Source: Caldilineae bacterium (GTDB taxonomy: Bacteria; Chloroflexota; Anaerolineae; JAAEKA01). From it: DNA of 34,462 bases. How positions within the stretch are numbered: position 1 is the first letter of the stretch; every line of letters begins with the position of its first letter. Of this stretch, positions 28,668-34,462 are shown one piece after another. The stretch covers positions 1 through 34,462 of the forward strand of contig JACKBK010000036.1 in the NCBI GenBank assembly GCA_020634555.1, in the 5' to 3' direction. The notes beneath the pieces are model-generated. The model made no database searches. It saw only the letters and a program-made list of their open reading frames with translations, and was not told where the DNA came from. A program made the position numbers and the translations under genes.

Positions 28668-30554
28668 TCAGAGCAGGTACCAATCCAGGAACCGGCCCAA
28701 CGTCGCGTAGAAATGCTGCAAGGTGGACGTTTGCAGGAAGCCGTGCCCTTCGCCCTCATAGACGAACAACTCGAAGGTCTTGTCGTGGCGCTTCAACGCT
28801 TCTACCAACTGTTCGCTCTGCTTGGGATGGACGCGCTCGTCGTCGGCGCCGTGGAGGATCAGCAGCGGCGCCTGGATGTTTTCCACGTCGTACACGGGGG
28901 AGCCGGCGTGATAGCCAGCGCGGTTCGTCGTCGGATGGCCCATCTGCCGCTCCAGGTCCTCGCGTCCGGGCCGGTCGCCCTGCGCCCACGAGGCCAGGAT
29001 GTCGCAGTCGCCGTACTTCGCGACGCCGCACTTGAAACGCCGTGGTTGGCGGTCATCCCTCGCCAGCGCCAGGGTTGCCAGGTAGCTGCCATAGCTGGCA
29101 CCGTAGATGCCCAGCCGCTCGCCGTCCACCCAGTCCAGCCCGGCCAGGTAATCGGCCGCGGCCAGCATGTCGTCGCAGTCCGCGATGCCCCAGTTGCCGT
29201 GCAGGGCGTGCTGGTGCGCCAGCCCGTAGCCGGTGCTGCCGCGGTAGTTGGGCGCCAGCACCGCGTAGCCCTTGGCCACCAGCCACTGCGCCACCATGTC
29301 GAAGTAGCGCCCGTGCTCGTCGGTCGGCCCGCCATGGGGATAGACAATCGCGGGGCAAGGCGCGGCCGGCGATGCAGCCGGCGGACGGAACAGCAGGCCG
29401 GGTATGGTCGCTTCATCGCTGCTGATGAAGGTGGTGAACTCCGGTTCTACCATGCCAGCGGCCATCAGCGCGGGCGGCGTCGAGCCGGTCAGCGGATGCG
29501 CTTCGCCGGTTGTCGTGTCCACTCGCCAGATGTCGGGGAGATTGGCCGGAGTTTCGAACTCAACGGTCAGCCAGTGGCGGTCCGGGCTCCACTGCGGCAA
29601 GCTGTGCCAGCCGGCCGCGGCGCGCAGCGGTTTCAGTTCGCCTGAGGCAACCTGCAACAGATGCAGGTCGGCCGCGCCGTTGTGATTGATGGCCATCACC
29701 ATCCGCCGCCCGCCCGGACTCCAGGCGAACCCGGTCACATCGGCCGCGCCGCTGGTGACCTGGCGCAACTCGCCCGATGCCAGCGTCAGCATATACAGTT
29801 CGACCCAGCCCGACCGGTTGGAGGTGAAGGCAATTGTCGTGCCGTCGGGTGACCAGCGAGGCTGTGAGTCCCACACACCGGCCGCACCGGTCAGATGGCG
29901 CACCTCGCCGCCCTCGGCCGGAACAACGCATATCTCCCAGCGGTCCAAATCGTCCTGGGGATGATAGACAAACGCAACCTGGCGGCCATCGGGAGACGGT
30001 TGCGGATCGGAAACATCCCCGTCGAAGCGGGTCAGCGCCACCGGCCAATCGCCGGCAGGCGTTGTGTAGCAGAGGTTCTCGAAGTCGCCGCGGCCACTGA
30101 CGAAATAGACATGGTTGCCGTCGGGGCTGAAGATCGGCGATGAATCGCCCTTCTTGCCGTCGGTCAGCCGGCGCGGCCGCGTCTGGCCATCCACATCGAC
30201 CAGCCAGATGTCGCTGCGCGCCGCGTAGACCAGGCTGCGGCCGTCGGGGCTCCAGCGCGGTTGGCCATCGGTCCAGGCCGCCTGGGCGGGCCGGTCGAAG
30301 GTCAGCCGGCGAGGCCACGAGGTTCCGGTCTCCCGCCGGGACGTGCTCCCCGGCAAGGATTGCACGTACAGGTCGCAGTTGCCCTCCCGCTGCCAGACAA
30401 AAGCGATCTGCTGGCCGTCGGGCGACAGCGAGTGGTGGTGGATGTGGCCCCAGCCGGTGAGCAGCTCCGGCGTCCACGGTTCGGGCAGCTTGCGGTCAGG
30501 GCGCGGCTGGGCAGGCCAGCCGTGGCGGTCTTCACGTTCAATTGTTGGGTTCAT
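28668..30554 (-). CDS. S9-family serine peptidase (acylaminoacyl-peptidase/DPP-like)
   Basis: A 628-residue prolyl-oligopeptidase-family enzyme. Residues ~35-360 form a beta-propeller from repeated TolB/PD40-type units (SPDGQQIAFVWQ, RWSPDGRSLVYAARSDIWLV, IFSPDGNHVYFVS, RWSPDGTTIAFTSNRSG). The C-terminal alpha/beta hydrolase has the nucleophile Ser487 in YGASYGS (GxSxG), Asp572 in HGADDERV and His604 in EGHGF. The propeller normally limits access to peptides. No signal sequence is present, so it is probably cytoplasmic and degrades short peptides, perhaps those brought in by the Dpp-type transporter. The start is ATG 30554. It follows corA after 36 bases and may share its transcript. Confidence 0.93.
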   Translation of the reverse strand: MNPTIEREDRHGWPAQPRPDRKLPEPWTPELLTGWGHIHHHSLSPDGQQIAFVWQREGNCDLYVQSLPGSTSRRETGTSWPRRLTFDRPAQAAWTDGQPRWSPDGRSLVYAARSDIWLVDVDGQTRPRRLTDGKKGDSSPIFSPDGNHVYFVSGRGDFENLCYTTPAGDWPVALTRFDGDVSDPQPSPDGRQVAFVYHPQDDLDRWEICVVPAEGGEVRHLTGAAGVWDSQPRWSPDGTTIAFTSNRSGWVELYMLTLASGELRQVTSGAADVTGFAWSPGGRRMVMAINHNGAADLHLLQVASGELKPLRAAAGWHSLPQWSPDRHWLTVEFETPANLPDIWRVDTTTGEAHPLTGSTPPALMAAGMVEPEFTTFISSDEATIPGLLFRPPAASPAAPCPAIVYPHGGPTDEHGRYFDMVAQWLVAKGYAVLAPNYRGSTGYGLAHQHALHGNWGIADCDDMLAAADYLAGLDWVDGERLGIYGASYGSYLATLALARDDRQPRRFKCGVAKYGDCDILASWAQGDRPGREDLERQMGHPTTNRAGYHAGSPVYDVENIQAPLLILHGADDERVHPKQSEQLVEALKRHDKTFELFVYEGEGHGFLQTSTLQHFYATLGRFLDWYLL

Positions 30555-30590
30555 GGTTTTGAATGATTCTTTCTCGTGCCTGTAGACGCG

Positions 30591-31664
30591 TCAAATCCAG
30601 CGTTTACGGCGGAAATAGTACAACAGCCCTACGATGGTGGCGATGGTGATCAGCCAGAAAGCGGGGTATGCCCAGCGAATGCCCAGTTCCGGCATGTAAT
30701 GGAAGTTCATCCCGTACACGCCGGCCAGGAAGGTCAGCGGGATGAAGATGCTGCCGAAGATCGTCAGGAACTTGACGATATCGTTGGTGCGGTTGCTGAC
30801 GCTGGACAGGTAGATGTCCAGCATGCCGCCGACCACATCGCGCATCGTCTCCACGGTTTCGATGACCTGGATCGTGTGGTCGTACAGGTCCCGCAGGTAA
30901 ACGTGGACCTCCTCGCGCAGCAGCGGCGTGTTGTCACGCTCCAGCGCGTTTACGACCTCACGCAGCGGCCAGATCGAGCGGCGCACCGTGATCAACTGGC
31001 GCTTGAGCTGGTAAATGCTGTTCAACGTCTCCTTGCTGGGATCGCCCACCAACTCCTCGTCCAGCGCCTCGAAGTCGTCGCCGAACTGCTCCAGCACCAC
31101 GAAGTACTGATCGACGATGGAGTCGATCAGCGCGTAGGCCAGGAAATCCGCACCGCTGCTGCGGATCCGGGTGTTGCCGGCCTTCAAGCGAGCGCGCACC
31201 GAATCGAACACGTCGCCGGTGTCACCCTCCTGAAACGACAACACGTAGTTCGGACCTAGCACGATGCTGACCTGCTCGGCGTTGACGCTGTGCGTGTCCG
31301 GGTCGTAGGTCAACATCTTCAGCACGAAGAACAGATAGGCGTCGTAGTCCTCGAACTTGGGCCGCTGTGCAGAATTGACCAGATCCTCCAGCAACAGCGG
31401 ATGCAGCCCAAGATAGTTGCCGATGTGCGTCACCGTTTCGGTGTTCTGGAGGCTATCCACGTTGAGCCACGTGGTAGTCGCGTCGGCGAGAAACGGAATG
31501 CTGGCAGGCAGATCCGTGATCTCCTGCTCGCGAAAGTCAGCCGCGTTGAAATGGATAAGGCTGATGCGCTGGGATGCGGCCTTGTGTTCCCCGACGTAGA
31601 CGACCGCGCCGGGAGGCATGCCGGTCTTGACGGAACGCCGCGTGCCGCGCTTCAGGATCGTCAT
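30591..31664 (-). CDS. corA: CorA-family magnesium/cobalt transporter
   Basis: A 357-residue protein with the CorA layout: a large N-terminal cytoplasmic domain (TWLNVDSLQNTETVTHIGNY, then LGLHPLLLEDLVNSAQRPKF), a long stalk helix rich in charged residues, and two C-terminal membrane helices. The first membrane helix (FGSIFIPLTFLAGVYGMNF) ends in the signature YGMN, the ion-selectivity loop. The second is AFWLITIATIVGLLYYF, followed by a basic tail KRW as in the family. It forms a pentameric divalent-cation channel. The YGMNFHYMPEL loop is typical of the main CorA group rather than ZntB. ATG 31664; likely cotranscribed with the C45-type gene 43 bases upstream. Confidence 0.95.
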   Translation of the reverse strand: MTILKRGTRRSVKTGMPPGAVVYVGEHKAASQRISLIHFNAADFREQEITDLPASIPFLADATTTWLNVDSLQNTETVTHIGNYLGLHPLLLEDLVNSAQRPKFEDYDAYLFFVLKMLTYDPDTHSVNAEQVSIVLGPNYVLSFQEGDTGDVFDSVRARLKAGNTRIRSSGADFLAYALIDSIVDQYFVVLEQFGDDFEALDEELVGDPSKETLNSIYQLKRQLITVRRSIWPLREVVNALERDNTPLLREEVHVYLRDLYDHTIQVIETVETMRDVVGGMLDIYLSSVSNRTNDIVKFLTIFGSIFIPLTFLAGVYGMNFHYMPELGIRWAYPAFWLITIATIVGLLYYFRRKRWI

Positions 31665-31707
31665 GGCAGTCGTCCCCAGGAACAGGTGGAAGCAGCCGGC
31701 ATAAGCA

Positions 31708-32841
31708 TCATGCCTCCAGCCGGTAGCTGTGGTAGCTGGCGCGGCAAGGCGTACCCCAGGCGACGTGCAGCGTGTTGCTCGCCAGATCCATGATCAGCGA
31801 GGCGATGGTCTGCTGCCGGTCGAGGGGGTTGTCACTGATCTCGACGTGGTTGCAGGTAGACCGGGGGAAATTAACGTGGTCGGCCAGAATGGTCTGGATC
31901 GACTGGTTGTCGAGCCGGCCGGCATGGCTGCGCAGCAGACGCAGGGTCCGGTTGTAGCGCACCCGTGACGCGATCAGGTCCTCGCTGCTACGTTCCACCG
32001 CGCGCATGCGGCGCGCGGTATAGTGGTTGGTATGCACCAGGAGACCTTCGTCGCCGTAGATCACCTGGAAGTCGGCCGCCGACACCTCGACGTTGTACAT
32101 CTCGCCGCTGGCGTGGACGATCAGGTGGTTGTAGCCGGCGGCGCGGCGGCGGTTCAACGCCGCACGGATGGCCTCGTCCAGCGTGCGCGCAGCCAGCACG
32201 GCCCGCGAGACGAAGATACGCGGCACGCCGATGCGCGCGTCGTTGGGATACACCGAATCGCAACACTGGGCGATGCCGCGTGCGTTGAAGCCGATATTGG
32301 GCAGCAACCCGCCGTAGGTGATAGCCAGATAGGCCGGCTCGTTGGCCGGCCGGGCGTGTACCAGATAGACCGTCTCGAAGTCGTCGGGCAGCCAGTCCTC
32401 GTTGTGTCCCACCAGCAGGGTGCCGTCGGCAGTAACCTCCGGCGCGACTGCCAGGCTGGTGCAGCCGCGGTGCAGCGCGTCCTCGGTCAGCGCCTCCATG
32501 CAGTTGAGCACCAGCAGGTCGTTGAAATCCATCCCCGCGCCCTCGGCCATGCCTTGCAGCTCCTCGACGTATTGGGGGACGCTTTCCTCGGCGAAGGGCA
32601 GGTACTTGCGGGCGTGCAGGGTCGCCTCGCGCCAGCTATTGATGCGCAGCCGCTCCCCCTCGTTGTCGAAGTGGCGGCGGTAGGTTGCCAGCATGGCATG
32701 GATAGCCGCGCGACGGTGCTGGCCTATCTGATAGCCCATCTCGCGGTGGGTTCCTTGCACGTAGACAACGGGCAACGGTTCCTGGCTGAAGCGGGAGATC
32801 GAGTCGGTTTCGGGCGCAGTTGGAACGGGGCTAAGGTTCAC
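31708..32841 (-). CDS. C45-family peptidase / acyl-CoA:6-APA acyltransferase-like Ntn hydrolase
   Basis: A 377-residue protein of the AAT/C45 type. The N-terminal segment has VVYVQGTHREMGYQIGQH, typical of the pro-part. Then comes LLVLNCMEAL..HRGCTSLAV, where Cys127 (numbered from GTG) would become the N-terminal nucleophile after self-cleavage, followed by LLVGHNEDWLPD, GFNARGIAQCCDSV, and HTNHYTARRM with the conserved Asn. Known members hydrolyse or transfer acyl groups on small amides. The bacterial substrate is usually unknown. GTG 32841 is chosen because GGAG lies seven bases upstream; the longer frame starts at a TTG (32886) with no ribosome-binding site. It is upstream of corA by 43 bases. 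Confidence 0.85.
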   Translation of the reverse strand: MNLSPVPTAPETDSISRFSQEPLPVVYVQGTHREMGYQIGQHRRAAIHAMLATYRRHFDNEGERLRINSWREATLHARKYLPFAEESVPQYVEELQGMAEGAGMDFNDLLVLNCMEALTEDALHRGCTSLAVAPEVTADGTLLVGHNEDWLPDDFETVYLVHARPANEPAYLAITYGGLLPNIGFNARGIAQCCDSVYPNDARIGVPRIFVSRAVLAARTLDEAIRAALNRRRAAGYNHLIVHASGEMYNVEVSAADFQVIYGDEGLLVHTNHYTARRMRAVERSSEDLIASRVRYNRTLRLLRSHAGRLDNQSIQTILADHVNFPRSTCNHVEISDNPLDRQQTIASLIMDLASNTLHVAWGTPCRASYHSYRLEA

Positions 32842-32941
32842 GGCATACTCCGGCGGACTGCACGACGAGCGCGCAAAACGGAACAAATATCTGCCGCAAA
32901 TTATACCCCCAAAGGTTACTATTCAGCCATTTCGAGCAGTG

Positions 32942-33029
32942 AGACTTCGGAAGTCGCCGCAATACATACAAAGGCACGATTTCCAGCGAATAAGCCGCTT
33001 CGATCCTGCACCGGCGACTTCCGAAGTCT
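32942..33029. repeat. Inverted repeat with GACTTCGGAAGTCGCCG arms
   Basis: The 18-bp arms AGACTTCGGAAGTCGCCG (32942-32959) and CGGCGACTTCCGAAGTCT (33012-33029) pair perfectly, 52 bases apart. The element at 26399-26482 has the same CTTCGGAAGT core and also a 52-base interior, but different interior sequence. It lies between murA and the C45-type gene. Confidence 0.75.
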
Positions 33030-33100
33030 TGAGTTGAACAGTTCTCCCCAAAGAAGAATGACTGGCAAAGCTGGCGGTTTTCGAGAGGAGAACGATACCG

Positions 33101-34384
33101 TCAAAGCGAGCGACGTTCGACGTTGGCGCCCAACGCCAACAGTTTCTCCTCCAGCCGCTCGTAGCCGCGATCGATCTGGCCGATGTTGCCGATCTCGCTG
33201 ACGCCCTCGGCTGCCAGTGCTGCAATTACCAGCGCCATGCCGGCGCGGATGTCGGGGCTGACCACCGTGCTGCCGCGCAGCATCGATGGCCCAACCACCA
33301 CCGCACGGTGCGGGTCGCAAAGGATGATCTGCGCGCCGAGGGTGATGAGCTTGTCCGTGAAATAGAGCCGACTTTCGAACATCTTGTCGTGGATCAACAC
33401 TGTCCCACGGGCCTGGGTTGCCACCACCAGAGCAATGCTCAACACGTCGGCCGGAAAGGCTGGCCAGGGCGCGTTCTCGATCTTCGGCACCGCGCCGCCG
33501 GCGTCCGGCAGGATCGACAGGTCCTGGTTGTCTTCAACGACCAGCGTGTCGTCCTCGTAGTGCATGCGCACGCCGAGCCGCTTGCTGAACACCATGTCCA
33601 TCATGCGCATGTGCTGGCGGTTGATCCCGCGGATGCGCAGCTCGCCGCGCGTCACCGCGCCGAGGCCGATGAAACTGCCGATCTCGATGTGGTCCGGACA
33701 GACCGTGAACTCGCCGCCGTGGAGCCGCGGCACGCCTTCAATGACCAGGATGTTGCTGCCGACACCGCTGATCTTGCCGCCCATCTGGTTGATGCACAGA
33801 CAGAGGTCCTGGACGTGCGGTTCAGAAGCGGCGTTACGAAGGACTGTTACGCCCTCGGCCAGCGCCGCAGCCATGACGGTGTTCTCGGTTGCGGTCACGC
33901 TCATCTCATCCAGCAGGATGTCGGCGCCGCGCAACCCGGGCGTCTGCAGGCTGAAGGCGCCGTTGTGCGCCACCTCAGCGCCCATTTCTTCCAGCGCGAG
34001 CAGATGTGTGTCGATGCGCCGCCGGCCGATCTTGTCGCCGCCGGGCAGCGGCAACTGGATCTGCCCGGTGCGCGCCAGCATCGGTCCAATGAGCGTGATA
34101 GAGCCGCGCGTGCGCTGAAACAGCGAAGAGTCGGGGGCGCTGTGGCGCAACGTGTGGGCGTGGAGCGTTATCGAGTGGGCATTCTGTTCCGTAATGTGAA
34201 CGCCGAGGTCGGCCAGCATCTCCAGTTGCGTGTCGATATCGCCGATGCGCGGCACGTTGTGCAGGGTCAACGGCTCGTCGGTGAGCAGACAAGCCGCCAG
34301 CAGCGGCAAGGCAGCGTTCTTGTTGCCGCTGGGTCTAACCTCGCCGTTAAGAGGGTATCCGCCCTCGATGATGAACTGTTCCAT
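33101..34384 (-). CDS. murA: UDP-N-acetylglucosamine 1-carboxyvinyltransferase (MurA), Asp-type
   Basis: A 427-residue enolpyruvyl transferase catalysing the first committed step of peptidoglycan synthesis. It opens with the family block GEVRPSGNKNAALPLLAA (the Lys-Asn pair binds substrate) and has GSITLIGPMLARTGQIQLPL followed by PGGDKIG. Residue 117 (codon 34034-34036) is Asp where E. coli MurA has Cys115, the residue alkylated by fosfomycin. Asp occurs naturally here in Mycobacterium and Chlamydia enzymes, which stay active but resist the drug. The end (IDRGYERLEEKLLALGA) is normal. ATG 34384 with AAGGA upstream. Its presence implies a UDP-MurNAc pathway and therefore some form of murein. 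Confidence 0.95.
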   Translation of the reverse strand: MEQFIIEGGYPLNGEVRPSGNKNAALPLLAACLLTDEPLTLHNVPRIGDIDTQLEMLADLGVHITEQNAHSITLHAHTLRHSAPDSSLFQRTRGSITLIGPMLARTGQIQLPLPGGDKIGRRRIDTHLLALEEMGAEVAHNGAFSLQTPGLRGADILLDEMSVTATENTVMAAALAEGVTVLRNAASEPHVQDLCLCINQMGGKISGVGSNILVIEGVPRLHGGEFTVCPDHIEIGSFIGLGAVTRGELRIRGINRQHMRMMDMVFSKRLGVRMHYEDDTLVVEDNQDLSILPDAGGAVPKIENAPWPAFPADVLSIALVVATQARGTVLIHDKMFESRLYFTDKLITLGAQIILCDPHRAVVVGPSMLRGSTVVSPDIRAGMALVIAALAAEGVSEIGNIGQIDRGYERLEEKLLALGANVERRSL

Positions 34385-34397
34385 TTGTGTGTCCTTT

Positions 34398-34462
34398 GGT
34401 AGATGGCTGGTGGCGGGTGGCAGATAGCGGGTGGCGGATGGCGGGTGATTGGTGGTTGGTGG
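34398..34462. repeat. GGTGGCGGGTGGC-type degenerate repeat at window end
   Basis: Upstream of murA the sequence becomes a run of (A/T)GGTGGCGGGTGGCAGAT-like units to the end of the window. It appears to be one arm of another degenerate spacer repeat of a further unit type; its partner, if any, lies outside. Confidence 0.5.

Noticed and set aside
33308..34402. Plus-strand ORF opposite murA
   Set aside because: Antisense shadow of murA with unlikely composition.

Overview
The window is GC-rich bacterial DNA. It most likely comes from an uncultured or poorly known member of the Chloroflexota (Anaerolineae/Caldilineae-like). This is an inference from several traits together: an archaeal-type AspRS, large NB-ARC and CHAT proteins, an orphan MttB-family methyltransferase, and many peptide-transport and peptidase genes. 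There is no rRNA or other taxonomic marker, and I saw no tRNA gene, CRISPR array or insertion sequence.

Layout. (a) 1-900: a small membrane peptide, a decayed fragment of a minimal nucleotidyltransferase, and a hicB-hicA toxin-antitoxin pair. (b) 929-8279, minus strand: a conflict/immunity-like cluster read from one promoter at 8251-8279. It holds a frameshifted NB-ARC-TPR gene, an intact 1195-aa NB-ARC protein with a LysM-like C-terminal segment, and a CHAT caspase-like protease. All three carry a similar glycine-punctuated beta-prone motif near the N-terminus, and two also share a homologous ~100-aa N-terminal domain. This is the best candidate for a little-described system. (c) 8426-12700: tryptophanase (plus), then on minus a LacI-type regulator, a ROK fructokinase and methylglyoxal synthase, with a LacI-type double operator over the promoter. 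(d) 12816-14596: a sigma70-type promoter, a full T-box riboswitch (specifier GAC) with terminator, and an archaeal-type AspRS whose marker residues predict a non-discriminating enzyme. (e) 14718-17080: a zur-znuC-znuB-like metal operon with tandem Fur/Zur boxes and no binding-protein gene. (f) 17181-23572: a complete oligopeptide/dipeptide ABC operon with a consensus promoter and a stem-loop after the binding-protein gene. (g) 23598-34384, all minus: MttB-like methyltransferase, M20 amidohydrolase, EEP-family phosphatase/nuclease, a two-domain creatininase-family protein, S9 peptidase, CorA, C45-type acyltransferase/peptidase, and a MurA with Asp in place of the fosfomycin-target Cys.

The intergenic DNA is unusual. 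Many spacers are filled by degenerate short-period repeats (units such as TAATCGG, GGAAA, GAGTAG, CACGAAG), often arranged as two complementary arms, so that the spacer is an imperfect palindrome. Separate families of compact hairpins (GCCGAA loops; arms containing CTTCGGAAG; CATTCCCGC inverted repeats) also recur. They abut stop codons, supply Shine-Dalgarno-like sequence and sit inside a riboswitch leader.

All functional calls rest on reading motifs by eye. No database or folding program was run.
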